From Candidatus Zixiibacteriota bacterium (GTDB lineage Bacteria; Zixibacteria; MSB-5A5; GN15; PGXB01): a stretch of 64,000 bases of DNA. The notes beneath the pieces were generated by a model. That model was not told the DNA's origin. It searched no databases and saw only the letters and a program-made list of their open reading frames with translations. The translations under genes were made by a program, and so were the position numbers. Where the stretch lies: positions 62,001 to 126,000 of the forward strand of contig JAFGAL010000020.1 of the NCBI GenBank assembly GCA_016933695.1. The letters are read 5' to 3'. Position 1 is the first letter of the stretch. Every line of letters begins with the position of its first letter. Below, piece after piece: positions 33,498 to 42,376 of this stretch.

Positions 33498-35022
33498 ACT
33501 GATTCTGATTATCGACTTCGGGTCGCAGTACACCCAGTTGATCGCCCGGCGGGTTCGCGAGCAGAACGTCTATTGTGAAATCGTCCCCTGCACCGCCGAT
33601 TTATCGTCGTACGACAGCAATCGCATTAAGGGATATATTTTATCCGGCGGACCGGCATCGCTGAAAGAGCCGGATTCTCCGCGTCTGGATCGTTCGTTTT
33701 TCAATACCGACAAACCGGTGCTCGGCATTTGTTACGGGATGCAGTTGATGGCCGATGCGCTCAACGGCGAACTGGTGCGATCGGAGAATCGCGAGTACGG
33801 GCGTTCGCTCATGATCGTCAACGCCGACAGGTCGATATTGCACGGCATCGCCAAGGAAAGCCGGGTTTGGATGAGTCACGGCGATTCGATTTCGCGTCTA
33901 CCGGAATCGTTTGTGACAATTGCGTCCACGGCATCGCTTCCCATTGCCGCGATCGCGTCGCAGAACAAGAAGATGTACGGTCTGCAATTTCACCCGGAAG
34001 TGCACCATACCGTCGAGGGCACCAAAATCCTGCGCAATTTCCTTTTCAATATCTGCGGCTGTGCCGGGAGCTGGACCACCGAATCGTTTATCGATATCAC
34101 CATTCGCGATCTGCGCGAAAAGCTCAACGATAAAAAAGTCGTTCTGGCGATCTCCGGCGGGGTGGATTCCACGGTCTGTGGTCTCTTGTTAAAACGGGCG
34201 ATTGGCGAGAACCTGTATGCCATCTTTGTCGACAACGGCGTCCTGCGCAAGAATGAATTTGCCGATGTGACCGCGATGCTGTCGTCGCTGGGGCTGAATC
34301 TGCGCCCGATCGACGCCTCCGAGCGGTTTCTGGAACGGTTGCAGGGAGTCGAGGATCCCGAGCGCAAGCGCAAGATTATCGGCAATCTGTTTATCGATAT
34401 TTTCGAAGAGGAAGCACGCAAAATCGGCGGAATCGAATTCCTGGCGCAGGGGACCTTGTACCCCGACGTAATCGAATCGGTGTCGTTCAAAGGACCGTCG
34501 GCGACAATCAAATCGCATCATAATGTCGGTGGGTTGAAAAACCGCATGGAATTGAAACTGGTCGAGCCGTTGCGGGAATTGTTCAAGGATGAGGTGCGCG
34601 AGCTGGGCGAGCTGCTGGGATTGGATCATCGCTTTGTCGGGCGGCACCCGTTTCCGGGGCCGGGCCTGGCGGTGCGGGTGATCGGCGAGGTGACCAGGGA
34701 GCGGCTGGACGTGCTTCGCGAAGCCGACGCCATTTTTATCGAAGAATTGCGCCGCCATGACCAGTATGACAAAATCTGGCAGGCCTTCGCGGTTCTGCTT
34801 CCGGTGAAATCGGTCGGCGTGATGGGTGACGAACGCACCTATGAAAACGTCATTGCCCTGCGCGCGGTAACCTCGACCGATGCCATGACCGCCGACTGGG
34901 CGGAAATACCCCATGATGTGCTGGCGCTGGTGTCCAACCGGATCATCAACGAGGTGAAAGGCGTGAATCGGGTGACGTATGATATTTCATCGAAACCCCC
35001 GGCGACCATTGAGTGGGAATAG
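33481..35022 (+). CDS. guaA: GMP synthase (glutamine-hydrolysing)
   Basis: 513 residues, the full family length. The class I amidotransferase domain has nucleophile C84 in GICYGMQLM and the H-x-E dyad in LQFHPEVHHT. The ATP-pyrophosphatase domain has the P-loop AISGGVDSTVCGLLLKRA. The C-terminal dimerisation domain includes RHPFPGPGLAVRVIGEV and ends KPPATIEWE. Converts XMP to GMP. Last gene of the lpx-nadB-guaA run; the start lies inside nadB. Confidence 0.97.
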   Translation: MANVDELILIIDFGSQYTQLIARRVREQNVYCEIVPCTADLSSYDSNRIKGYILSGGPASLKEPDSPRLDRSFFNTDKPVLGICYGMQLMADALNGELVRSENREYGRSLMIVNADRSILHGIAKESRVWMSHGDSISRLPESFVTIASTASLPIAAIASQNKKMYGLQFHPEVHHTVEGTKILRNFLFNICGCAGSWTTESFIDITIRDLREKLNDKKVVLAISGGVDSTVCGLLLKRAIGENLYAIFVDNGVLRKNEFADVTAMLSSLGLNLRPIDASERFLERLQGVEDPERKRKIIGNLFIDIFEEEARKIGGIEFLAQGTLYPDVIESVSFKGPSATIKSHHNVGGLKNRMELKLVEPLRELFKDEVRELGELLGLDHRFVGRHPFPGPGLAVRVIGEVTRERLDVLREADAIFIEELRRHDQYDKIWQAFAVLLPVKSVGVMGDERTYENVIALRAVTSTDAMTADWAEIPHDVLALVSNRIINEVKGVNRVTYDISSKPPATIEWE

Positions 35023-35035
35023 CGCGTTTAAGCGT

Positions 35036-35064
35036 TTGACATTACCGTACGATTAGGCTATACT
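35036..35064 (+). promoter_or_regulatory. near-consensus sigma-70 promoter of the polyprenyl synthase gene
   Basis: TTGACA at 35036-35041, 17-base spacer, TATACT at 35059-35064. The leader of about 55 bases contains short ACCGG/CCGGT complementary segments. Confidence 0.8.
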
Positions 35065-35127
35065 ATACATCGATCCGGAGCTACCGGTTATGCCAACGGC
35101 CGGTTTCTTTCGTAGTATGTGCTAGAG

Positions 35128-36108
35128 ATGGATAAGAAGCTTTTACAGGAACTGACCAAGCCGATTCAGGCCGATCTGACGCTGTTTGACAAGCGGCTGA
35201 CGGATTCCCTGAAAGGCGATTCGCCGCTGATTACCTCGATCGCTCAGCATTTGCTGAAAAGCCGGGGCAAACGCATTCGTCCCGCGTTTCTGTTTCTGAC
35301 ATCCCGCGCGGGGGAATACTACAACGATCATACGGTCAGCGCTTCGCTGGCGATTGAATTGATTCATACCGCCACACTGTTGCATGACGACGTGGTCGAC
35401 AATTCCGAACTGCGGCGCGGCGATGAGACCGTGAATTTCAAATGGACCAATCTGATTTCGGTGTTGATGGGGGATTATCTCTTTGCGAAGGCGTTCCGGC
35501 TGATGGTGGAAACCGAGTCCCTGGAATTGATCAGCGCGATTTCCGCCGCCACCGAGCGAGTTTCGGTCGGTGAACTGCGGCAGATCGAAGAAACCGCGAA
35601 TTACGACCTGTCCGAAGAGGAATACCTGAAAATTATTGCCGACAAGACCGCATCGCTGTTCGCCGTTGCCTGTGAGGCAGGACCGATTCTATTTCGGAAG
35701 GATCAGCGGGAGCGGCGGCGGTTTGCCGATTTCGGGGAGAAAATCGGCATGGCGTTTCAGATCGCCGACGATTTGCTGGATTATATCGGCGATGTTCGGG
35801 TGACCGGCAAGGAGCCGGGCAACGACGTTCTCACCGGCAAGGTGACATTACCGCTGATCTATACTCTGCATACCAGCGACAAAAGCACCAGCCGGGAAAT
35901 CGTCAGTATTCTGGAAAACGGCGCCGACAAGGGCGGATTTAACAAGGTTCTGAAACATATCACCAGGGCCGGCGGTATCGATTACACCTACCGTCGCGCC
36001 GCCGAAATCGCCAAAGAGGGACTCAACAGGGTAAAACAGTTAAACGACTCGGTGTATTTCCAGTCCCTGCAACGCATGGTTGACTTTACGACCTCCCGAG
36101 CCGCGTAA
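35128..36108 (+). CDS. polyprenyl (octa-/heptaprenyl-type) diphosphate synthase
   Basis: 326 residues from ATG 35128; GTG 35119 adds three. Trans-isoprenyl chain elongation enzyme: GKRIRPAFLFLTSRA, first aspartate motif LLHDDVVDNSELRRG (D87, D88, D91), second motif FQIADDLLDYIGD and GKEPGNDVLTGKVTLPLIY. The residues before the first motif (ELIHTATL) lack bulky aromatics at the positions that stop short chains, so a long-chain quinone or carrier precursor is more likely than farnesyl diphosphate. Single-gene transcription unit with a strong promoter. Confidence 0.92.
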   Translation: MDKKLLQELTKPIQADLTLFDKRLTDSLKGDSPLITSIAQHLLKSRGKRIRPAFLFLTSRAGEYYNDHTVSASLAIELIHTATLLHDDVVDNSELRRGDETVNFKWTNLISVLMGDYLFAKAFRLMVETESLELISAISAATERVSVGELRQIEETANYDLSEEEYLKIIADKTASLFAVACEAGPILFRKDQRERRRFADFGEKIGMAFQIADDLLDYIGDVRVTGKEPGNDVLTGKVTLPLIYTLHTSDKSTSREIVSILENGADKGGFNKVLKHITRAGGIDYTYRRAAEIAKEGLNRVKQLNDSVYFQSLQRMVDFTTSRAA

Positions 36109-36166
36109 TTATGCACGATCGCACGCGTCCGCACCCTTAGCTGCCGCGACGTTCATCGGATCCGGC

Positions 36167-38338
36167 ATGTTTGATATTACTAAATTTTCTCTGGATTTTC
36201 TTACCGGTCATCCCGTCCTGACCGTGCTTTTTCTGATTGTGTTTGCCGCATTGGCGGTATATCTATATCGTCGGACCAATCCGCCGCTGTCAGTGAAAGT
36301 GCGCCTGCTTCTGACCGCTTTACGCCTGGTTGCGATTGCGGCCGTGTTTCTGGCGCTGTTGGAGCCGGTGGTTTCCTATCAGCGCGAATACGAACGACCC
36401 CCGCGTCTGACCCTGCTGATCGATCATTCCGGCAGTATGGACGTTGAGGAAAACGGCATGAGTCGGTTCAAGCGGGTTGATTCTTTATTGCAGTCTTCTG
36501 AAATGTCGGCGCTTTTGCGCAATTTCGATGTGACCACGCGGTATTTCGCGGCGGGGGTCAATCCCGGCCCCGACGTGGCCGATCCGCATCAAACCGCATT
36601 GGGCGAAGCCCTCAGGCAAACCGCGCGCGATGAACTGGCGGAACCGGCGGAGTACTGGCTGGTGTTGTCTGATGGTGTTTCCAATTCCGGAGTGGCGCCA
36701 CAGGACGTGGCGGTAACACTGAAAACGCCGGTGTACACGGTCGGGTTCGGATCGCAGGGCATGGAGCGCGATCTGGCGGTGACCGGTGTGGACTACAATC
36801 AGGTGGCGTTTGCCGGGAAACCGACCGAAATCACGGTGCATCTGGAATGGTCCGGGATGGACAACGACCATGCCCCTATTCAGGTGCAGGCGGGCGAAAA
36901 GACCCTGGCGACGTCATCACTGCGTCTTCCGCCGGGAGGTTTGCAGAAGGATACCACAATACAATTCATCCCCGAACGCCCGGGACGGCAGACGTTTCGG
37001 GTGACGGTGCCGCCGCTGGCCGACGAGGTGTCGACCGACAATAACGGTCGTTCGTTTTCGATGGTGGTGTTGAAAAGCAGGCTGAATGTCCTGCTGGTGG
37101 CCGACCGGCTGGACTGGGAATTTGCGTTTCTCAATCGTTTTCTGGAGCGGGCGGAAAATGTCGATGTCACCCCGGTGGTGTTTAAAAACGACGGCACCTA
37201 TATCATGGGGCGGTTTCCGTCGCGGCAGGAGGAACTCAACCAGTACGATCTGGTGATGCTTTACGATGTCACGATCCCGTCGCTGAGAGCACGCTCCGAC
37301 CTGTTCGAGTCGTTCCTGGCCGAACGCGGCGGCGGTTTGTGTGTCATGCTCGGTGATAACTATCTGAAAGCACCGTTCGAGCGGTGGCTGGATCGTTTTC
37401 TGCCGTTCGTGTCACGGGGACATCGTGCCGAACCGATCCGATTCACGTTCAGCGGTCTTCCCGCCGAGAATTTTCTGTTTCATCCGGCGGTACGCATTGC
37501 CGACACCCGCCAGGAAATTCGCGAGCGCTGGAAAGAAATGCCGCATTTCGAGATGCTGATTCCCGCCGATTCGGTGACGCCCAATTCCGACGTGCTGGTG
37601 ACCGCCGATTTACGTCGCGATCTGCAACATCTGCCGGTGCTGGGGTACCGTCGCTACGGCGCGGGCAAAGTGCTGGCGTCGACAGTCGCGCCGTTCTGGC
37701 ACTGGGCGTTTTACGGGTACGGTTTCGGCGAGGAGGTCGACGAGTACCCGCGTTTGTTCGACGGCATTGTCAACTGGCTGTCGCTAAAAGAGGATTATGA
37801 CCCGATACGTGTTGTCCCGGATAAGACGGTGTATACCCGGGGTGAACAGGTGGGATTCACGGCGTTCGTGTACGACCTGGGATTCCGTCCGATCGCGCAG
37901 GCCACCGGATACGTGGCGCTGGTGGCGGAGGGAACCACCGACACCAGCCTGGTGCAGTGGACCGAACAGGGCGAAGGACGATATGCGCTGAATTTCGACG
38001 TGGTCGCGCCGGGGCGCTATCTCTATACGGGAGTGGTTGAAAAGGACGGGAAGACCCTGAAAACGACCGAGGGACAGATTGTCGTGGAAAACTACTATAT
38101 CGAGGATTTCCGGCGGCGGCCCGATTTTGCCGCCCTGACCACGGTTTCGCAGTTAAGCGGTGGCCGGTTTTACGCGTCAGATCATGTCAGCGAGCTGGCG
38201 CAATATCTGGATACACAACCGATTCGGGTAACCATCCGGACAGAGATCGTGATCTGGAACAAGTTCTGGCTGTTGTCGGTGTTTATCCTGGTGCTGGGGC
38301 TGGAATGGCTGATTCGCAAGCGGTTTCAACTCATCTAA
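36167..38338 (+). CDS. VWA-domain membrane protein
   Basis: 723 residues from ATG 36167; the open frame reaches 36080 but the N-terminal extension has no membrane or domain logic. Two membrane helices (~15-33, ~47-66) are followed by a von Willebrand A domain with MIDAS start LTLLIDHSGSMD (D86, S88, S90) and LVLSDGVSNSG. Then come Ig-like and glutamine-amidotransferase-like regions (LLVADRLDWEFAFLNRFLE, LYDVTIPSLRARSDLFESFLAERGGGLCVML), and a C-terminal helix at ~700-716. This order resembles large BatA-like membrane proteins of Bacteroidetes-type aerotolerance clusters, but no MoxR or BatB/C/D genes are adjacent. Confidence 0.82.
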   Translation: MFDITKFSLDFLTGHPVLTVLFLIVFAALAVYLYRRTNPPLSVKVRLLLTALRLVAIAAVFLALLEPVVSYQREYERPPRLTLLIDHSGSMDVEENGMSRFKRVDSLLQSSEMSALLRNFDVTTRYFAAGVNPGPDVADPHQTALGEALRQTARDELAEPAEYWLVLSDGVSNSGVAPQDVAVTLKTPVYTVGFGSQGMERDLAVTGVDYNQVAFAGKPTEITVHLEWSGMDNDHAPIQVQAGEKTLATSSLRLPPGGLQKDTTIQFIPERPGRQTFRVTVPPLADEVSTDNNGRSFSMVVLKSRLNVLLVADRLDWEFAFLNRFLERAENVDVTPVVFKNDGTYIMGRFPSRQEELNQYDLVMLYDVTIPSLRARSDLFESFLAERGGGLCVMLGDNYLKAPFERWLDRFLPFVSRGHRAEPIRFTFSGLPAENFLFHPAVRIADTRQEIRERWKEMPHFEMLIPADSVTPNSDVLVTADLRRDLQHLPVLGYRRYGAGKVLASTVAPFWHWAFYGYGFGEEVDEYPRLFDGIVNWLSLKEDYDPIRVVPDKTVYTRGEQVGFTAFVYDLGFRPIAQATGYVALVAEGTTDTSLVQWTEQGEGRYALNFDVVAPGRYLYTGVVEKDGKTLKTTEGQIVVENYYIEDFRRRPDFAALTTVSQLSGGRFYASDHVSELAQYLDTQPIRVTIRTEIVIWNKFWLLSVFILVLGLEWLIRKRFQLI

Positions 38339-38365
38339 AAGTGACATTCCTCCAAAAAATTCTTA

Positions 38366-38394
38366 TTGCACCATGACTGCCGGGCCGTTATATA
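38366..38394 (+). promoter_or_regulatory. sigma-70-type promoter of the saccharopine dehydrogenase-like gene
   Basis: TTGCAC at 38366-38371, 17-base spacer, TATATA at 38389-38394. Confidence 0.6.
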
Positions 38395-38437
38395 AAACCC
38401 GGATGGCGTAAAGAAGCAAAGTAAGACGAGGGCAAAG

Positions 38438-39583
38438 ATGAAGATAGCGATTATCGGTTCCGGTTTGATGGGGCGAGCGGTCATGTACGATCTCAGCCGG
38501 GCGGAAGGCATGGAAAAGGTTGGATTGTACGATTTCGATGTCGATCTCGCCGAGGAGATCGCGCGACGGTACGGCAATGATCTTACTGTTGCAGGTAAAA
38601 TCGACGCGGGCGATGAAGATGCCGTGGCGAATCTGCTTACGGAGTATGACGCCTGTGTTTCGGCGGTGACATATCGGTATAATCCCGGTCTGACCCGGGC
38701 GGCGATTCGGGCACACACACATTTCTTCGATCTGGGCGGCAATAACGACGTGGTCAAGGCGCAATTGGAGATGTCCGACGAGGCCAAAGCGGCGGACGTG
38801 CTGGTTATTCCCGACTGCGGACTGGCGCCCGGTATGGTCTCGATACTGGCGGCGGCCGGTCTGAAGGAATTCGATAAAGTGACGTCGCTGAAAATCCGGG
38901 TCGGCGGGCTCCCGCAGAATCCTCGTCCCCCGCTGAATTACCAGATGGTGTTCTCGTCGGAGGGATTGATCAACGAGTACTGGGAGCCGGTGGTGATTCT
39001 CGAAGAGGGTAAAAAGAAAACGGTCAATCCGATGACCGGTATCGAAACGATGGAATTCGACGGGATCGGCACGCTGGAGGCGTTTTACACCTCCGGGGGA
39101 ACCTCGACCCTTCCTGACACCTACGCGGGAGTTGTGGATTTTCTGGATTACAAGACTATTCGGTATCCCGGTCATTGCCAGGTGTTCAAGCCGATGCTGG
39201 AAATCGGCCTGGGATCACGCAGTGAAATCAGGGTCGGCGATGTCCGGGTGGAACCGCGCGAGGTGTTCAAAAAAGTGCTTGAGAAAAACCTGTCCTTCAC
39301 CGATCCCGACATGGTACTGGTGCGGGTGACGTTTGAAGGAATCAAGGATGATAAGGCGCGGACATTGTCCTATGAAATTGTCGATCGTCAGGACAGCCGT
39401 AGCGGTTTGACCGCGATGATGCGGACGACGGCGTTTCCGGTTGCGATTATCGCCTGGATGGCCTGCGCCGGAAAAATCGAGGCTCGGGGCGTGATTCCGC
39501 AGGAACTGGCGGTCGATTCGGCATTCTTCATCACGCAGTTGAAAAAACGCAATATCCTGTTGACGGTGAACACGACCGATTGA
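38438..39583 (+). CDS. saccharopine dehydrogenase-family oxidoreductase
   Basis: 381 residues. N-terminal Rossmann motif MKIAIIGSGLMGRAVMYDL, then the family pattern AVTYRYNPGLTRAAIRAHTHFFDLGGNNDVV and VIPDCGLAPGMVSILAAAGL, and a C-terminal domain with TSGGTSTLPDTYAG and TIRYPGHC. The length and the PDCGLAPG segment match the lysine 6-dehydrogenase/saccharopine reductase (LYS9-like) group. The substrate cannot be read from sequence; lysine degradation or an amino-acid reductase role is plausible. Monocistronic: promoter upstream, convergent ferredoxin gene downstream. Confidence 0.87.
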   Translation: MKIAIIGSGLMGRAVMYDLSRAEGMEKVGLYDFDVDLAEEIARRYGNDLTVAGKIDAGDEDAVANLLTEYDACVSAVTYRYNPGLTRAAIRAHTHFFDLGGNNDVVKAQLEMSDEAKAADVLVIPDCGLAPGMVSILAAAGLKEFDKVTSLKIRVGGLPQNPRPPLNYQMVFSSEGLINEYWEPVVILEEGKKKTVNPMTGIETMEFDGIGTLEAFYTSGGTSTLPDTYAGVVDFLDYKTIRYPGHCQVFKPMLEIGLGSRSEIRVGDVRVEPREVFKKVLEKNLSFTDPDMVLVRVTFEGIKDDKARTLSYEIVDRQDSRSGLTAMMRTTAFPVAIIAWMACAGKIEARGVIPQELAVDSAFFITQLKKRNILLTVNTTD

Positions 39584-39634
39584 TACACCGGTCGTGGTAC
39601 GAACCGAACGCGGTTAGTACGATACCCCCGGCGG

Positions 39635-39922
39635 TTATTTTGGAATTGTCACCGTAATATCACCCAATACGCGAGTCTGACAGGCCAGTCGCGACCGATC
39701 GGTCAGCTTGTCCACAGTCTCCAGCAGGTCCGCCTCGTCACCTTCCTTGGGGGAAACCCGGTCGATTCCGCAGTCGATATACACGTGACAGGTTCCGCAT
39801 ACACCGTTGGCACCGCAGTCGTTGTCGATATCGATCCCGTTGTCCAGCGCCGCCTCCAGGATGGTCGTTCCTTCGGCGACTTCGACTTCCGTGTCACTGT
39901 TCACGAATAGTATTTTCGGCAT
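39635..39922 (-). CDS. 2Fe-2S ferredoxin (plant/adrenodoxin-type fold)
   Basis: 95 residues from ATG 39922 (GGAG five bases upstream); an ATG at 39934 would add four residues. Cluster-binding cysteines follow C-x5-C-x2-C (DCGANGVCGTCHVYI) with the fourth in RLACQTRVLGD. The acidic, proximal-cysteine pattern and the long DRVSPKEGDEADLLE loop fit the Isc/adrenodoxin-type class, although plant-type cannot be excluded. Divergent from an Rrf2 regulator carrying an IscR-like cysteine set, so iron-sulfur-responsive control is plausible. Confidence 0.88.
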   Translation of the reverse strand: MPKILFVNSDTEVEVAEGTTILEAALDNGIDIDNDCGANGVCGTCHVYIDCGIDRVSPKEGDEADLLETVDKLTDRSRLACQTRVLGDITVTIPK

Positions 39923-39998
39923 GGTTCTCCGCATTTCCGATCGTTTGTTATGTCGTCACGAACGACACAAACGTGGTCATCTCGTTTTGATGCATAGG

Positions 39999-40025
39999 AA
40001 TATACGGTTAGGGCGGGTCTGTCAA
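39999..40025 (-). promoter_or_regulatory. candidate promoter of the ferredoxin gene
   Basis: Minus strand TTGACA at 40025-40020 with TATATT at 40004-39999 (15-base spacer, short). An alternative -10 two bases further on gives 17. About 75 bases before the ATG. Confidence 0.45.
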
Positions 40026-40163
40026 GCACTTTTCTCCGGGGGCAAAACAAAATTCCGCGCCATGCAAAAAAAACACTTGAAAAAGGTGCAACATTTATCC
40101 ATATTAGGACGTTTGATATGTATATATATAGAGTTAATTGGTCAATGAAGAAGGGAACATGAC

Positions 40164-40574
40164 ATGCAATTATCACGAAAAGCCGATTATGCTCTTCGAG
40201 CCGTAATGCACTTCGCCGGAATGCCCAAGGGAAAACTGGCTTCCATCGGAACCGTCGCCAAGGCCCAGAAAATACCCCGGGAATTTTTGGCCAAGATATT
40301 GAAAGATCTCACCTGGGCCGGTATTCTGGTTTCCTACCAGGGCGTCACCGGTGGATATCGGCTGTCGCGGCCGGCGCGTGACATTTCATTTTTGGACGTT
40401 ATCGAAGCCATGGAGGGACCGATTGCGCTCAATTTGTGCACGCAGGACAGTTGCGAGTGTGATCATTATCCGGATTGCAAGATGCGCGATTTCTGGGTGA
40501 AAGAAGAGGAGCATTTCAAGAAGATGCTGTCGCGCGCCAATTTCGGAAAGTACAAGGCGGTCTACAAGAAATAA
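40164..40574 (+). CDS. Rrf2-family transcriptional regulator (IscR-like)
   Basis: 136 residues. Winged helix MQLSRKADYALRAVMHFAGMPKGKLASIGTVAKAQKIPREFLAKILKDLTWAGILVSYQGVTGGYRLSRPARDISFLDVIEAMEGP is typical Rrf2. Four cysteines follow (C92, C97, C99, C105 in LCTQDSCECDHYPDC), consistent with an iron-sulfur cluster sensor; the spacing differs from E. coli IscR, which uses three cysteines and a histidine. A candidate promoter (TTGAAA, 17 bases, CATATT around 40076-40105) precedes it. No isc/suf genes follow; the divergent 2Fe-2S ferredoxin is the nearest likely target. Confidence 0.9.
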   Translation: MQLSRKADYALRAVMHFAGMPKGKLASIGTVAKAQKIPREFLAKILKDLTWAGILVSYQGVTGGYRLSRPARDISFLDVIEAMEGPIALNLCTQDSCECDHYPDCKMRDFWVKEEEHFKKMLSRANFGKYKAVYKK

Positions 40575-40819
40575 GCACATGGAGCGGGGTGGTTTCCGGA
40601 AGGAAACACCGGTTACTTCCACAGCATCTCAGGCATCATGCCTGAAAAATCTCAGTTCGGCCGGGCTGTTACAACCCGGCCGAACGTATAATATTGCGGA
40701 GGAAATATGACTCGCGGGGTTGATTTTCCTGATGGAAATATGTTATATACCCGCTGAGAACGACGAACGCCCGACCGGGGCGGTTGCAAAGATAAAAGCG
40801 ATTACGGGAGACCGGAGCG
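40575..40819 (+). other. hairpin-rich leader upstream of pdxS
   Basis: Three consecutive perfect or near-perfect hairpins. GTTTCC-GGAA-GGAAAC is extended by GGTG/ACC near 40593-40616. TCAGGCAT-C-ATGCCTGA is at 40629-40645. GTTCGGCCGGG / CCCGGCCGAAC is at 40655-40685. None has a T-run. TATAAT at 40687-40692 directly follows the third, so that palindrome covers the -35/spacer zone of a possible promoter. A 16-codon ORF (40707-40757) comes next. Confidence 0.5.
40707..40757 (+). CDS. possible 16-residue leader peptide before pdxS
   Basis: ATG 40707 is preceded by GGAGG at the right distance (AAAT spacer) and reads MTRGVDFPDGNMLYTR then TGA. GCGGG at its start can pair with CCCGC at its end, so translation of the ORF would disrupt a hairpin. 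This is the arrangement of an attenuating leader, but no residue is enriched that would point to a signal. It may be chance. Confidence 0.3.
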   Translation: MTRGVDFPDGNMLYTR

Positions 40820-41701
40820 ATGAATTTCGAGGATAAAGAGTATAAGATACGAGTCGGCCTGGCGGAAATGCTCAAGGGCGGGGTGATCATGGATGTCATC
40901 AATCCCGAGCAGGCAAAAATTGCCGAACAGGCCGGTGCGGCGGCGGTCATGGCGCTGGAACGGGTTCCGGCCGATATTCGCGCCGACGGCGGGGTGGCCC
41001 GGATGGCCGATCCCGACATTATCGAGGGGATAAAAAAAGCGGTTTCGATACCGGTAATGGCGAAGTGCCGTATCGGGCATTTTGCCGAAGCGGAAATTCT
41101 GCAGGCGCTGGAAGTCGACTTTATCGACGAATCGGAAGTGCTGACTCCCGCCGACTATGAAAATCATATCAACAAGTGGACGTTCACGGTTCCGTTTGTT
41201 TGCGGATGCCGCAATCTGGGCGAAGCCCTGCGGCGGGTTGCCGAGGGAGCCGCGATGATTCGCACCAAGGGCGAAGCCGGCACCGGCGACGTGTCCGAGG
41301 CGGTCAAGCACCTGCGTGAAATCAACCGTGAAATGAAAAAGCTGACGGTGATGTCCGAGGAGGACTTGTATCGGGTCGCCAAGGAAGAGCGGTCGCCCTT
41401 GACCGTGGTTAGGATGGTGGCGAAAACCGGCAAGCTCCCGGTCCCCAATTTCGCCGCCGGCGGGGTCGCGACTCCGGCCGATGCCGCATTGGTGATGAAA
41501 CTCGGCGCCGAAGCCGTTTTTGTTGGGAGTGGTATTTTCAAATCATCCCAACCGGAAAAACGCGCCCGTGCCATTGTCACCGCGGTGACGCAGTACGCCG
41601 ATGCCAAAGCGGTCGCCGAGTGCAGTCGTGGACTGGGCGAGGCCATGAAAGGGATTTCCGCCGCGGAGATTCCCGAAGACAAACTCTTGCACGTGCGCTG
41701 A
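40820..41701 (+). CDS. pdxS: pyridoxal 5'-phosphate synthase, synthase subunit
   Basis: 293 residues, the normal length; GGAG precedes ATG 40820. TIM-barrel enzyme making PLP directly from ribose 5-phosphate, glyceraldehyde 3-phosphate and ammonia. Signatures: [85 protein letters not shown] and [33 protein letters not shown]. Forms a dodecamer that docks PdxT subunits; pdxT follows 24 bases later. Confidence 0.98.
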   Translation: MNFEDKEYKIRVGLAEMLKGGVIMDVINPEQAKIAEQAGAAAVMALERVPADIRADGGVARMADPDIIEGIKKAVSIPVMAKCRIGHFAEAEILQALEVDFIDESEVLTPADYENHINKWTFTVPFVCGCRNLGEALRRVAEGAAMIRTKGEAGTGDVSEAVKHLREINREMKKLTVMSEEDLYRVAKEERSPLTVVRMVAKTGKLPVPNFAAGGVATPADAALVMKLGAEAVFVGSGIFKSSQPEKRARAIVTAVTQYADAKAVAECSRGLGEAMKGISAAEIPEDKLLHVR

Positions 41702-41725
41702 TTCGGCGGAATACGCACTATCGCC

Positions 41726-42352
41726 ATGTTTACCGCTCTGCATATCGGAGTGCTGGCGCTCCAGGGGGATTTCGAACGTCATTTGCACCATGTGCATCTC
41801 CTGCATGCCGCCACGCGGGAAGTCCGTCGCGGCGCCGATCTCGACGGACTGGATGCCTTGATTATTCCCGGCGGTGAATCGACCACCATCCACAAACTGA
41901 TCGACCGGTTTGCCATGCGTGACATCCTGACCGGCTTTCTCAAACAGCATCCCGTATGGGGGACCTGCGCGGGATCGATCCTGCTGGCGCGGGAAGTCGA
42001 CGACGACCGGATTACGCCGTTCGGCATTATCGACGTGGCCGTCAGCCGCAACGCCTACGGTCGTCAGGTGCATTCGTTTTTCGCCTCTGTCAACGCCCGT
42101 CTCGGCAAGAATCAGGTGATCCTGCCGGCGTCGTTTATCCGGGCGCCGATTGTCTCCGATCCCGGCCCGGACGTGTGTGTGCTGGCCGAATACGAGGGGC
42201 ATCCGGTTCTGCTGGAACAGAGGGATTGTCTGATCAGTACCTTTCATACCGAGTTGCATGACGATCCGATGTTGACGCGTTATTTTCTCGAGAAAGTTCT
42301 GGTGGCAACGCACGGCAGAAGTGACTCATCGGCTTATCGGTCGGCATCGTAA
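41726..42352 (+). CDS. pdxT: pyridoxal 5'-phosphate synthase, glutaminase subunit
   Basis: 208 residues. Class I glutaminase that channels ammonia to PdxS: IGVLALQGDFERHLHHV, GLDALIIPGGESTTI, nucleophile C81 in WGTCAGSILLA, RNAYGRQVHSF and the catalytic H-x-E in STFHTELHDD. Slightly longer than typical PdxT because of a hydrophilic C-terminal tail (HGRSDSSAYRSAS). No strong ribosome site before ATG 41726, but no other start fits the conserved N-terminus. Confidence 0.97.
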   Translation: MFTALHIGVLALQGDFERHLHHVHLLHAATREVRRGADLDGLDALIIPGGESTTIHKLIDRFAMRDILTGFLKQHPVWGTCAGSILLAREVDDDRITPFGIIDVAVSRNAYGRQVHSFFASVNARLGKNQVILPASFIRAPIVSDPGPDVCVLAEYEGHPVLLEQRDCLISTFHTELHDDPMLTRYFLEKVLVATHGRSDSSAYRSAS

Positions 42353-42376
42353 ACATACCGTCACCCGTGGAGGACC

